From contig JACGCM010001798.1 of the NCBI GenBank assembly GCA_014058105.1, positions 1,612,001-1,676,000 on the forward strand: a DNA stretch of 64,000 bases, in the 5' to 3' direction. The DNA comes from Kingdonia uniflora. Its lineage: Eukaryota; Streptophyta; Magnoliopsida; Ranunculales; Circaeasteraceae. Under the pieces are notes generated by a model. That model had not been told where the DNA came from. It saw only the letters and a list, made by a program, of their open reading frames with translations, and did no database searches. Within the stretch, counting starts at the first letter, position 1. Every line of letters begins with the position of its first letter. Of the stretch, positions 21,722-32,914 are shown one piece after another. Made by a program: the position numbers and the translations under genes.

Positions 21722-22924
21722 GAGGTAGAGCAGTTGAGAAAAACTATTTATGACCTGGAAAGATTGTTTAATAGACCGAGGGTTTCGGTGGCTCGTGTTC
21801 AATAGGTATTAAATAAAACTGAGTATGAGATAAAACAGTTTAAGACTAACTCAGAGAAAAATTTTAAAGAATTATATGACCTTCATTGTAGATATGCTAA
21901 GATAAAAATAGAAAGGGATGAGGTATTAAGAAATGAAGAGGAAAGGGGGGGTGTTAGTTTGAAAATCAAAAGAGTTGACCTATTTTAACGACCCGAGTGA
22001 TAAGGCCAGGTGTCAAAGTCTATTGGTAGCTCTGACATAGTATTTTGAGGTCAAAGTAGATAGTGAATGGGGTTTAAAAGAAGCTTATATAGAGCTTTTG
22101 AAGAAAAAGGTGTAGTACCAGACCTAGCTCGAGTTATGTTTCTAGCTCAAGAAGCACGTAATCGTCATAGTTAAGAGGTGAAAAAATGTTTAGCTCAAGC
22201 TGGCATTTCTGTTATATGGGGTGATGTAGGACCTTTACCTATTGCTTTTAGCTTTATGTAAGACCGAAGGGCAATAAGGATTGTGTTTTTCAGGATAAGG
22301 AAAGAACAAATAGAGATACAATAGAAGTTAGAGGGTAAGATAAAAGAGTTGCAAGATGTGTTGACGCAATATATGGAGCAAAAAATGTCTTTAGCGACTC
22401 AATTGTCAAAAGAAGTAACTGTTTGAAAGAAGGTAGAAGGTGATGTGAGGGTGTTAGGTGTGCTGCAAAAAGAAGTGCGCAATCGTCTGCACAAGGCATA
22501 CATGCAGCTGAAGGAACATCTGTATCTGTCACGAGCAAAAGTCATAACTCAAACAGTGCATGAGTGTCATATAGAAAGTGTTATTGATTTTTATGGAGGG
22601 GAGCTGGCGAGGGTAGATAACGAATTTTAGAATTTTGTAATGGATTGTGGGAAGGATTTTGATGCAAAGAACACAAAAGCAGAAAATATGTGGTTTACAA
22701 AAGATGAGGAAGAAAATGTTGTTGAAAAACCCATTCCTCGACTGAGAGAAAATATCTCAGAAGAGGACGATGAGCAGGTCGAGAGCTTAGTACCACGGTC
22801 ACGGCGAAAGCAACGCCAACAAGAGGTGGTGACCTTTGTAACTCCTATAGATGTTCGAGTAGAAAACTCAAAGAGTGCGGGAGACAAGGGGCAGTCTTCT
22901 CATAACTCGAAGAAGCGAAAGTAG
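21722..22924 (+). pseudogene. Element C antisense gene, second coiled-coil region
   Basis: Begins after acceptor 'CTGTGTAG'. Blocks are 'VEQLRKTIYDLERLFNRP', 'LNKTEYEIKQFKTNSEKNF', 'LYDLHCRYAKIKIERDEVL' and 'GLKEAYIELLKKK', then 'VRVLGVLQKEVRNRLHKAY', 'ESVIDFYGGELARVDNEF', 'VMDCGKDFDAKNTKAENMW', and a basic end at 22924 ('SSHNSKKRK'). The same blocks occur in B at 32244-31789 and 15900-15306. Stops at about 21804, 21985, 22173, 22259 and 22629. The 22640-22924 piece ends in a nuclear-localisation-like cluster of basic residues. Confidence 0.65.
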
Positions 22925-23140
22925 ATTAGTTCGGTTTATTACCGAACCTGCATATGCATTAAATCTTTGTAAACTGTTTTTGATGTTAAATGAATTTTTT
23001 TCTCTGCGATGACCATATAGATAAAGCAGTGTATCGATATTACTCGAATATTATGTTCTTGAGTAAACTTGTTCACTATGATATGTAATCTGTTGGAATA
23101 CGTAAATTAGTAGTTATGTGAATGTTGATTGTTACTACAG

Positions 23141-24227
23141 GGTGAACTTGCAAAGGTTCAGAATCAGTGTGAAGTTTTATGTATTTAAATGAAAACCTAG
23201 AAATGACAGTAATAGAAGAACGAAGCACAGTTGCCCGTTTGACCAAACAATTGGAAGATAAAGAGGTTGAACTAGCAACTAAGTTGAAAGAGGTGGAGGG
23301 ATTAAAAGAAGTTGTAAGGAAAAAAGATTTGGAAATTTTAGGTATTTTGGGATAAATCAACCAACAAGGGGCGGAGTTGACACCTGCGTGAACTCAAATT
23401 ATAGAGCAGTTGACGATGTTGGAGAAAGAAGAGGAAAATGTTAAAGATTTGTAATATCAGGTAAATACGTCTGAGCAAAAAGAGCTAATACACGAGCAGC
23501 TGTGAACGAGGCAAATGGGCGTGCTCGCAAATATGAAGTATTGTGGTATGCTGCCAACATGATGGTAAACGAGATAGAAGGGGGCCATAGTAAGCACAAC
23601 GAAATAATAAATAAGGATTGGATCATGATCTGTGCTTTAGAGCATAACGTTGAAACATTGATTTTTGATGTTTTGGAATATCAATCGGAGAATGGAAAAC
23701 TACGTGATGCAAAGGACGAATTGGAGGCTGATCTTTTGAAAACCAAGATAAATCTTGAGGAATATGCTATGAATGAGTTTGAAATGGAGGGATTGATGGC
23801 TCTAATTGCCAATATGAATGGATTTATGACAGTAATGGAAACTCGTAATAATGCGACGTTAAAGGAAAAGCGAGCGTTGGAAGAACACTACAAAAGTTTG
23901 GAAACTATGCTGAAGAAGGCTAAAGAAAAACTTGTAGAGTTTGTTCTTCCAGATAAAGTGAAATGTGAGGCAAGTGATGTACACGAGAGAGAAATGACGG
24001 TAGTGCTCTCCTTCTTTGTATCCGAGTTCGAGAGATTGGAGGCAGAAAGCAAAACTGTATATGAAAGGCTGGTTACCAATGGTGTGCAATATGAGATGCG
24101 GTTGATACGATATAAGTACCTATACCTGGATCGTATGATGTCAAAAATTGGTGCTCTTATAAAGAGTAAGGTTAAAGAAGTGGAACAAATTATTACTGGG
24201 AGGATGCTAGAGTGGATGCGTCGGTGA
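23141..24227 (+). pseudogene. Element C antisense gene, C-terminal coiled coil
   Basis: Starts after acceptor 'GTTACTACAG' with 'GELAKVQNQCEVL'. The B copy begins this exon with 'VKIEKVQSQCEAL' after 'GATGCAG'. The first 360 bp has several stops. From 23502 the frame is open for 241 codons, a K/E-rich helix with 'MALIANMNGFMTVMETRNN', 'FVLPDKVKCEASDVHEREM' and 'VVLSFFVSEFERLEAES', then 'MMSKIGALIKSKVKEVEQI' before the stop at 24227. It is the longest intact antisense-gene segment in the window. Confidence 0.7.
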
Positions 24228-24479
24228 CTATCTGTGCTCGGGGAAGTTCGCATTGAGATGTGCATCCTGATAGTTCAAGTGATAGCTCGAGTGATTGATG
24301 AAGTGCTATGACTTATAATAAGAAACTATGCATACTATAACAATGAAAATATAGTAGATAGAGTAGTTAATTTGGACTGATAAGAGTATTAGTGATCTGT
24401 ATACATTTGTACTGACCTTTTGACGACCTAGTTGTGGTGCCAATGTCTGGTAGTTGTTTTATAGAGCTACTATCATATA

Positions 24480-25200
24480 ATAGGAGTTTAGTTTGGCAGA
24501 AGCAACAAACTATAAGATCGGGTTGGCTTAAAGTAACAAATAATCTGTAATGTAATAGAAGATCGGATTGGCTTAAAACAACAAACGATCTGCAATGTAA
24601 TAGGAGATCAATTTGGCTAAAGCAATAAACAATCTATAATGTAAGAGAAGATCGGATTGGCCTGGAACAACAAATGATCTGCGATGTAATCGGAGTTCAA
24701 TTTGGCTAAAGCAATAAACGATCTGTAATGTAAGAGAAGATCAGTTTGGCTAAGTAACAAACAATTTGTAATGGAAGATCAATTTGGCTAAGCAACAAAC
24801 GATTTGTAATAGAAAATCAGTTTGGCTAAACAACAAACGATCTGTAATAGAAAATCAGTTTGGCTAAGTAATAAATAATCTGTAATAGAAGATTAATTTG
24901 GTTTAAAGCAACAAACGATCTGTAATGTAATAGAATATCAGTTTGGCTTAAAGCAACAAGCAATCTGTAATGTATTAAAAGATCAGTTTGGCTAAACAAC
25001 AAACAATCTGTAATATAAGATCAGTTTGGCTAAGTAGCAAATAATCTATAATAGAATATTAGTTCGGCTTAAAGCAACAAATGATCTCTAATATAATAGA
25101 AGATTAGTTTAGCTTAAAGCAACAAATGTTATGTAACGTATTAGAAGATCAGTATGGCTTAAAGCAACAAATGATCTGTAATATATTTGAATGGGATGAG
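24480..25200 (+). repeat. Tandem repeat array, about 40-57-bp monomer, element C
   Basis: About fifteen degenerate units of the type 'GATCAGTTTGGCTTAAAGC' then 'AACAAACGATCTGTAATG' with variable spacers. It sits exactly where the antisense gene and pol converge, as do the arrays of A and B. Confidence 0.85.
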
Positions 25201-25224
25201 CCCACTGGTAATCTATGATGTTTA

Positions 25225-25440
25225 GACATGTAATCTGTATATAGAAATACTTGTATGATATATTAAAAAAGTACTGTAATGTAGGGCAACCAAATACAAG
25301 TATTTCATTGTTTATAAGATTGACATACAAAGGATGTTAGATATAGTACTGCATAAAATAGTAGAAAGTACTCTAATGTAGGGCAATCAAACATAAGTAT
25401 TTCATTGATGTAAGACCGACTTACAAGATAATAGATTTAT
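25225..25440 (-). repeat. Two-copy repeat, element C, homologous to element B array
   Basis: Two copies about 113 bp apart of 'ATACAAGTATTTCATTG' and 'GTACT(G/C)TAATGTAGGGCAA'. Minus strand reads like the element B monomer ('ATGAAATACTTGTGTTTGA'). Confidence 0.75.
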
Positions 25441-25464
25441 TAGAAAATGCACTATGATAGATTA

Positions 25465-26745
25465 TTATCTTTGATATAGCTTCAATCTCCTTATGATCCA
25501 AGGATCAGGCACTCGTTCCCCAAGTTCTGTGGTGAGGTCATAAGAGTCAAGTCTACTTTTTCCAATAATAATAAAAGGACCTTCCCAATTTTAAGTGAGT
25601 TTTCTAGCATTAACTTCTTTTATGTGCCTGGGGACTTCGCAGAGGACTAGATCTTTAATTTTAAACTCTCCATGATGAACTCATTTGTTATAAGATCTGG
25701 CTAAAGCCTGGAGGTATCTTCCCAAGTTCATGATTGTTCTATCTCTAGTTTCTTCGATCCAATTCATGTTACATGCCAACTAGAATTATTTTTCTTCGTC
25801 TGTCATGGTATGGTCGCGTAATGGGTAATGATATTGAGTGGGGATTATTGCTTCAGTACTGTATGCCAACAGGAACGATGTGCATTCAGTTGATACTCTA
25901 GGCATTGTGCGATATGCCCATAACGCATGTGGTAATTCTTACACCTAATTACCCTTCTTCTCTGTCAAGCACATTTTGATTCCGTCGACGATAGTTCGAT
26001 TAGTGATTTTGGCCTGACCATTTCCTTGTGGGTAATATAGATTGGAAGGAGAGTGGATGTTGTTGTACAGGTTGAGGAACTCAACGACTCTGTAACCAAC
26101 GAACTGAGGTCCATTGTCGATTCTGATGAGATGGGGGCAGCTAAATCGTATTATGATGGTTTCCCATATAAACTTGATGACTTCATCTTCACGTGTGCGA
26201 CAGAAAGGAATTGCTTCCACCCATTTGGTGAAGTAATCCATTGCTAATAAGAGGTGCTTCCTTTTGCCCGGTGTAGTGGGGAACTCTCCTATGAAGTCGA
26301 GGGCCCATCTTTTGAACGGCCAAACAACACTGCTAAAATGGAGTTCTAAGGCTGAAGCTCGAATTTGGGGTCCATGTCGTGGGCAGGCATCATACATACT
26401 TGCATATTCGATGGCTTGAACTTTTATTTTAGGCCAAAGGACTCCTTGAGTAAGAGCTCGATTTGCTAAAGATTGTCCTGCTGCATGGGACCCACAAGTG
26501 CCTTCGTGAAGTTTATGTATGAATTTTTAAGCCTTTTTATCCGATAAACATTCGAGATAGGGTTTTGTGACTGATATTTTATAAAAGAAGTTATTGGCCA
26601 TGACGTATCGCATAACATTATCAAGTACACGTCTTCATGCAGTAGGATCTTTGGGGAGTTTGTCGTCAAATTTATTTCCAGGTCCGATATAAGTGAGAAA
26701 AAGTCGTCACCAATCGTCCTCATCCACTTCAACGCCCCCAGTATT
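25465..26745 (-). pseudogene. Element C pol: integrase
   Basis: Zinc-binding N-terminus near 26480-26370. DDE core open from 26397 to 25945: 'RWALDFIGEFPTTPGKRKH' (first Asp), 'YFTKWVEAIPFCRTREDE', 'RIDNGPQFVGYRV' (second Asp) and 'QGNGQAKITNRT', where the catalytic Glu reads Lys. The C-terminal part runs through 'AYRTMPRVSTECTSFLLAYS' to 'RVPDPWIIRRLKLYQR' at about 25470. The Glu-to-Lys change alone should abolish strand transfer. Related to the B integrase (8500-9579). Confidence 0.8.
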
Positions 26746-27330
26746 AACAGAATTTAAGCTTATGATGTTAATGTTAGGGGTGGATATTTCTTTGATCTTG
26801 AGATAACGAGTTTCTATTTTGTGGACTCCTGCCAGATAGGCAAAGGAATCATAATGTTTATTTTCTCAACGAGGTAAATGTTTAATGGTAGCCTTCTTGA
26901 ATCTGCTCATTCTGTCGGCTACTGCTACGGCGTAATCAATCATTTTTCCATTTTTCTGAAACTTCTCTGTATAATGGTTCACTATAAGTAAAGAGTCCGT
27001 GTATACAGATAATTCTAGAACCCCAATTTCTAGAGCCACATCTAGACCGTGAATCAATGCCTTATATTCTGTCTCATTGTTGGTAGCCTCGAAGTTGAGT
27101 CTAATTGCTTTTTCAATTATGTCATTAGAAGGTGTGATAAGGACGATGCCAATGCCTAACATCATAGGCCCGGCAGAACCGTCAGTTAAAAGGCGTTAAC
27201 CTTTTCTAGATATCGAATCTGACTTTTTCTCGAACTGTTTTTCATTGATGTTAGTACTATCTTCTTCCCAGTCAGCATCATCAACTGGAAAGTTTGCAAG
27301 GAAATCTACTACTGCTTGGCCTTTTTAGGA
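26746..27330 (-). pseudogene. Element C pol: second (archaeal-type) RNase H
   Basis: Open from 27165 to 26866: 'GIGIVLITPSNDIIEKAIRL', 'FEATNNETEYKALIHGLDVA' (catalytic Glu) and 'LSVYTDSLLIVNHYTEKFQ' (catalytic Asp). The block with the first catalytic Asp lies just upstream ('DGSAGP' type, 27190-27170). Same arrangement as element A 840-1190. Its presence in addition to an RT-linked RNase H places the element in the Tat lineage. Confidence 0.8.
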
Positions 27331-28730
27331 ATTTCGTGGTCCGAAAGGTATATCATTCTTACCAAGAGTTACCGACAATTGCTAGACTCATCTGGAATTT
27401 TTTTATTTCGATAAAATTTTGCGTAAAGGATAATTTGTCAATACTCAAATAGAGTGAGCTTGGAAATACTGGTTTAACTTTTGTGATGTATAAACGAGAG
27501 TTAACAGTAGTTTCTCCATCTTAGTGTACCGTGACTCTGCTAGAGTGAGAGTTTTACTGATGAAGTAGACAGGTTTCTCAGTCGTCTCAACAAGTCGAAT
27601 GAGGACTAAACTCAAGGACTTCTCAGTAACAGTAAGATATATGGTAAGCTCTTCTTATTCCTTGGGTGTACTCATTATTGGTGGTTTTCCCAAATAGCAC
27701 TTAAGTTCCTGGGAAGCTGCTTCACATTCTGCAGTCCACTCGATCTCAGGATCTTTTTTAGGTTTCATTTTCTTTGTCCCTTCGCGCAGTAGGTCGAATA
27801 ACCATCGACACCGATCTAAAGATTTGGAGAAAAAATGATTGATGGCCACTATCTTGTCGGCTAGCTTTTGTACATCTTTCTTCATCTTTTGAGAAGGCAT
27901 AGATAATAGTGCACAAATACGATCTGGGCCAGCCTCTATGCCCTGCTTACTTATCAAATGTCCCAAGAATTTTCCAGATTGGACTTCGAACTAGCACTTG
28001 TCCGGATTGAGTCTCATTATGTAAGATCGAAGAATTTTGAAAGTCGTGCGTAAATCTGTGAGATCATTTTCTTTCTTGAGACTTTTGCATGACATATCAT
28101 CAATGTAAACTTCCATCATTTTCCCGAGATGGTCTTTAAACATCTGTGTCATCAATCTTTTGTAAGTGGCTCCTGCGTTCTTGAGTCTGAAAGGCATGAC
28201 TATATAGTAATACAGACCATGCTCTATAATAAAAGCCATTTTTTCTTGATCTTCGGTTAAGAGAGGTATCTGGCTATACCCTGATGCGGTGTCCATCATG
28301 GATAAGAGTTCGTACCCTACGGTCGAATCGAGCAGATGATTGATGATAGGAAGTGAAAAACTGTCTTTCAGAGTATGTTTATTGAGGTCTGTGAAATCTA
28401 CGCAGACTTTGATTTTTCCATTTTTCTTCGGTACTACGACAATGTTTGAGATCCATTCTGGGTAGTTGGCTTTTCGGATAAAACCAACTTCAATGAGCTT
28501 ATCGATATCTGTGTTGACTTCTTCTCAGAGTCCTGGTGTTAAAGTTCTCTATTTTTGTTTGACTGCCTCAGCATTATCTTTCAAACTATGCTTATGGCAG
28601 GCCAAATTTGGATCAACGCTTGGCATTTCGTGAAACGTCCAAATGAAGACATCACTATTGTCTTTGAGAAATTGAATAAGAGTATTGCGCTTTATGGTGG
28701 GTAAAAGAGTTCTGATGTAGGTACATCTTT
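27331..28730 (-). pseudogene. Element C pol: reverse transcriptase and RT-linked RNase H
   Basis: N-terminal RT at 28690-28360 carries 'WTFHEMPSVDPNLACHK' and 'VVPKKNGKIKVCVDFTDLNK'. Next come 'FSLPIINHLLDSTVGYELLS' and 'MMDTASGYSQIPL' with the first catalytic Asp, then 'MEVYIDDMSCKS' with the YIDD box. The thumb/connection follows at 27966 ('MGHLISKQGIEAGPDRIC') down to 27655. The remaining RT-linked RNase H is degenerate. A stop after 'RLNPDKC' (27991) and others show it is inactive, although the YxDD motif is intact. Confidence 0.85.
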
Positions 28731-29745
28731 TATCCCCACTGATCTTGACGTATTCTGTAGCTTATACTCATGGCAGTTCGTGTTATGTAAAGTTTTCTGT
28801 AATGTTCCCTGTGTTTTTTTATAATTACTATGCGAGTTGTGGTATGGATGGTTCTGTCACAGTAGAAATAGAATTTTTACAGGCTCAGGCTAGCTTCTGA
28901 CTTCCTTAGATCTTGTAAATGTCGTCATTCTACTCGAATTGTTATGCCAAATGATAGGTCAATGGGACAGCTCGCATGTTATACAGCCAGCAGCGTCCCA
29001 TGATCCTTAGATAGCGCGGTCATGCATTAATAACATAGAATACTACGTCAACTATTACTGGACCAGTTGTAATAAGAAGTATGATCTTTCCTACACGCTC
29101 TTCTCTAGATCCGTTGAATCTACAGATATCAATGACACTGGGTTGAACTTTGTTGGCCAACCTCATCTAATCAATCGTGCTTTAAAAAAGTAGTTCAATG
29201 CTACTACCAATATCCACCATCATTGTATGCAGTACGACATTTCTTATTTTCAGCATGATCACCAGTGCATCATAATGAGGAAAGTTGACGTGGCGAACAT
29301 CACAATTGTCAAAAGAGATCCCTGTGCATTGGGAGCCAGATACGAGAAGTAACCAAGCTTCTTTATCGTCCATGAACAAGTCATGACATTGGTCAATTTG
29401 TTGTCTTTTGCACCTGTTCAATTTGTTAATGGTATGAGTCTCAATGAAGTGGCTGAGGGAGATATGGTATAAATGCTTCTCCTCTGCCATTTTTTTCAAC
29501 TTGTACAACCTCTGTGAGAAGTTTATAATTCCCATTCTTGTAACTTTCAACATCCACGATGTATTCATACATTTTTCCATCCGTAAAAATATACTCCAAC
29601 AATTATTGTAAAGTGAAGCAATGCTTTGTCCCATGATGTTGGACTTTGTGGTGAATACAACATGGTTTGTTCTCAATAGGTTGAAGATATTGTGCATTGC
29701 GAAAAAACTTATCCTTTTAAAGTATATGATAAATGTTGGTTATGG
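28731..29745 (-). pseudogene. Element C aspartic protease region
   Basis: An open frame at 29697-29182 (171 codons) contains 'NFPHYDALVIMLKIRNVVLH' then 'MMVDIGSSIELLF'. In Tat elements the corresponding motif is I/V-D-x-G-S-S near 'ALVI', which is the protease active site. Here the residue after Asp is Ile. The stretch 29180-28731 is a degenerate linker to RT, with no open frame over 60 codons. Confidence 0.7.
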
Positions 29746-29751
29746 TTACAG

Positions 29752-31013
29752 TCATGTTGAAAAGATAAGGTTTTGGCATATTACTGCCTTTCCGAGGTCG
29801 ATCTTCATTAGATTTGTTCTCTTCCTGTTTCCTCCATGATCAGCAACCCAATTGAAATATTGGCATGTGGATTGATCTCTAGCTGTCAAGGTTGATTTCA
29901 GAGTTTTCTGTCTGTCGGACACCATTCTTTCGAGATTGATATACCCATTGACTTTTTCGATCATGTTCTCCAAAGTCATGGGTTTGTTTAGAACGAGGTA
30001 CACCTTCACCCTTCCATCGACGAGCAAAGCATTGGTGAAGGCTGAAATAGTAATCTTCTGATCAAGTCGATCCACCTTTTGGGCCAACTCTAGGAATTTC
30101 TTAGTAAATGCCTCAAGCTTCTCTCTAGGTATCTGCTTCAGGCTAAATATAGAATATAGATTCTCCACTTTGTCTCTGTTGTGCGAGTAATTATTGATGA
30201 AGAGTTCCCTCAATTGCTTGAAAGTCGTAATGGACCCTTCTGGTAGTGGGTGGAACCATCGCAAAGGTTCACCTTGTAAACTGGTAAAGAAAAAAGTAGA
30301 CATAGAATGTGGTTGGATGTATAATGTAAGCCTAGAGCATCCTGGAATTCATGAACGTGTTCCACTGAATCAGTCCCCTTGTATTTTCAGATTTTTGAAG
30401 TGTAAAAACCAGTGGGAACTTCATTATCCAGTAGATCTTGTACGATCGGGCTCTTCTGTAACCTGTTGTGGATTCCTTTAGTGGTCTAAACTTGAGCATC
30501 GAACAATTCTTTGATGCGTTTTTCAACATGTTCTTGAGTCACGTACTGACAAGCTGTGGTGGTTGGTCGTAGGACTCGTCTTTCACGAGAAATATGGTTG
30601 CCACTTCCTTCACTGATCCTCTCGAGAGCCAGAATTTGAACTCATCCTCTGGGTGTCTCTTCTTTTCGGACTCCAGCGAGACCGTCATCAACTTCTTGGT
30701 GGACTTCCTGTATCATAGTGGGCTCGCCCCCATGTTGCTTATGATTAGATCGAACTTCACCTCCCAGATTATTCGCGTGAGGTCCTATCCTGTCGATAAT
30801 GGAAGCCCGCGAAGTAGCTGGCAGAACACCTTTGTTCTTCTGTGTTGTGACCTATTGAATTTGTACAACCTTCAACGCGTCCTAGATGTCTGCTAGTTGT
30901 TGTTCCAAAGCGGCTCTCCTTTCAGTTTAAGAGTTCAGATTAGCCCGTAACTCTGCTAGTATGGCGTTTCCTTCCCCTGGAAAAATTGGCGTACTCTGGT
31001 CTGGAAGTTTCAT
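29752..31013 (-). pseudogene. Element C gag
   Basis: Starts at ATG 31013 ('MKLPDQSTPIFPGEGNA'), 52 bp after the primer site. The N-terminal 500 bp is interrupted by stops. The conserved Gag capsid-like region is open from 30303 to 29752: 'LQGEPLRWFHPLPEGSITTF', 'LRELFINNYSHNRDK', 'SIFSLKQIPREKLEAFTKKF' and 'DQKITISAFTNALL'. This is the retrotransposon Gag (UBN/retrotrans_gag) pattern. It forms virus-like particles around genomic RNA in active relatives. No CCHC knuckle was seen in the readable part. Confidence 0.8.
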
Positions 31014-31065
31014 CTTGTATAGAAATAATTAACTATTTTTTGAGATAATAAGTTTGAGAACTTCG

Positions 31066-31083
31066 TTCCCACAAGCGACACCA
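31066..31083 (-). promoter_or_regulatory. Primer-binding site of element C
   Basis: Minus strand 'TGGTGTCGCTTGTGGGAA', two bases after the 5' LTR terminus '..TATTACA'. TGGTGTC plus GTGGGA resembles complements of plant tRNA-Leu ends, but the middle differs. The tRNA is therefore uncertain. Confidence 0.6.
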
Positions 31084-31085
31084 AA

Positions 31086-31656
31086 TGTAATAGCCTAATT
31101 TTATATCTTGAACTTAGCCTTTACACCAAGGATATTAAGAGCATCTAGATAAATAATGGAAAAATACTAACACAAAGTTTAGCATGGAAAACCTCTGAAT
31201 AGGTTAAAAACCACAACCTTTCTTGAGGATTTAGAAAGAGATAAGTTTATTAATAGCTGCTAGATATTACAAGAGATGCTCTGAATATTTTAGTATAAAG
31301 TTTGAGTGAGCATTTATTCGTCCTTTATCTGAAATTCTCTGGTCTTATTTATAGGCCTTATAATATTATCATTTGACGGCCATTATTATCCTTAATGATT
31401 GATGTTACAATATATATATTTGATAAACTTTGATTTGATTGTGGAACGGTCTGATCTTTATTGTTTTGTAACGGCTTCATTGATGATGGTACGTTTGCTT
31501 AACCCAAACTGTTGATGTAGAGGTCGAAAGTGATGACTAGAACTCTGTAACAATAATGTGTCTTCAATAGTTCCATGTGTTATGTTGATAAGGTCGAGCG
31601 GTCGTATAATGGTCGCAAATGAAGCATGAGTCCGAGCTGCATAATAAGCCACTACA
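31086..31656 (-). repeat. 5' LTR of element C
   Basis: 571 bp, TG...CA on the minus strand, pair of 15929-16499. The next base on the right resumes the element B antisense gene. Confidence 0.9.
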
Positions 31657-32250
31657 CCTCTCACTATCTACTTAGACCACAAAATATAGTGTCAGAGTTA
31701 CCAAAAGCTTCTGACACCTGGCTTTATCACTCGGGTCTGTAAAACAAATTAAGTCTTTAGATTTTTGTACTAGCACCCCTCTATCGTCCTATCTTCTTAA
31801 AATGCCATCCCTCTCTATTTTTATTTTTGCGTATCTACACTGTAGATCATATAATTCTTTAAATTTTTTCTCTAAATTTAATTTTAACTGCCTTATCTCA
31901 TATTCAGTTTTATTTAATATATGTTGAATACGAGTCATAGAGCCCCTCGCTCTACTCAATGATCTCTTCAGGATGGTAACAGTTTTGTACGGGTAAGATT
32001 GGATCATATTATTTCTACCAACCCTCACCTCCGCAAAAGCTTTCTCCAGGGTCTCTTCACGCTCAGACAGTTTTGTACACCGCTCTTCTGTAGCCTTTAC
32101 CTCTTCTACCTTGCTCTCATTCCCCTTCTTGAGCTCCTCCTCGAGCTCCTTCATCCAAGCTGTTTGAGCATCGAACTTTTGAGTAAGCTCTAAATACTCC
32201 TGGTTTCTCTTCTCAAAAAAATCCATAGCCCCTTTTACCAACATCGAGAG
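31657..32250 (-). pseudogene. Element B antisense gene, first coiled-coil exon
   Basis: Starts at acceptor 'TATTGACAG|CTCTCGATG'. The frame 32244-31789 is open for 151 codons, with 'MKELEEELKKGNESKVEEV', 'LSEREETLEKAFAEVRVGR', 'LNKTEYEIRQLKLNLEKKF' and 'LYDLQCRYAKIKIERDGIL'. It fuses, without an intron, two parts that in element C lie on separate exons (21102-21541 and 21722 on). It is cut by insertion C at 31656, after 'SDKARCQKLLVTLTLYF'. Confidence 0.7.
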
Positions 32251-32349
32251 CTGTCAATAGAATACACAAAATCAATAATAGACATATTAACCACAATACA
32301 ACAAATAGAGCATATTAATATGTATATTTATTGTTTGCTCTTGAAATAC

Positions 32350-32836
32350 CTCTTTGAGCTTCCTCAGCTCCGCCCTCGCCATTTTAAAACATCTCATGTT
32401 GTTTCTTTTTTCAGAGACATCTTTTTTCTACCTTGAGGAATGACCTTACTCATTGTCTGTTGATCCACAGTATCCGAGATAACCAGCTTGTCACCCGTTT
32501 TCCCTTGGGCCACCCCCATAGAAAAATTAGACGATTCTTGCAGCGTCTTTTTTGGCCAACGGAACTTTCGCGCACCACTCGAACTCCCCGACGGAGGCGG
32601 AGGGATACCAGTCAAATCCCCTAAAGGACGAAAGGTCTTCTTCACAACCTTCTCATTACCCTCTTGACCAACCATAACTCGCTTTTTGTGAGCTCATTAT
32701 ACTTTTAGAACTTTGAAGTCCACTCTTTTATCCCTACGGATATTCAACTCTCCGAGCACTTGCTTTAACTCGACCTGTTTAAGGGCTACGCAGTCAAACA
32801 AGCTCATTTTATCAGGGAAGGATTTGGGATCAGGAC
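32350..32836 (-). pseudogene. Element B antisense gene, basic linker exon
   Basis: Bounded by acceptor 'TTTGTCAG|GTCCTGATCC' (32837) and donor 'AAAGAG|GTATTTC' (32349). The open piece 32675-32394 has 'KVVKKTFRPLGDLTGIPPPP', 'KFRWPKKTLQESSNFSMGVA' and 'VISDTVDQQTMSKVIPQG', matching the C copy ('LDFTVGVV', 'VVEEQVVSEVAPA'). Confidence 0.65.
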
Positions 32837-32914
32837 CTGACAAACAAAATCAAGGAAATGATTAGAAGCTCACAGACAAACTATTATTCAGTCAAGTTAG
32901 CAGGCGCTACTTAC

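Larger units (their letters stand above)
15929..31656 (-). mobile_element. Element C: complete-length Tat/Retand-like element with antisense gene
   Basis: About 15.7 kb between two 571-bp LTRs (15929-16499 and 31086-31656). On the minus strand: 5' LTR, primer site, gag, protease, RT, RNase H, second RNase H, integrase, tandem repeats. On the plus strand: a multi-exon antisense gene (16856-24227). It interrupts the element B antisense gene at a position where the C copy of that gene reads straight through. Flanking bases AGAGG and AGCAG (minus strand) fit a decayed 5-bp target duplication. The two LTRs differ at roughly one base in nine over the first 160 compared, so the insertion is old. Confidence 0.9.

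Noticed and set aside
24480..25200. CRISPR-like appearance of the spaced short repeats
   Set aside because: Repeat units are degenerate and spacers are themselves repetitive. Plant retroelement context.
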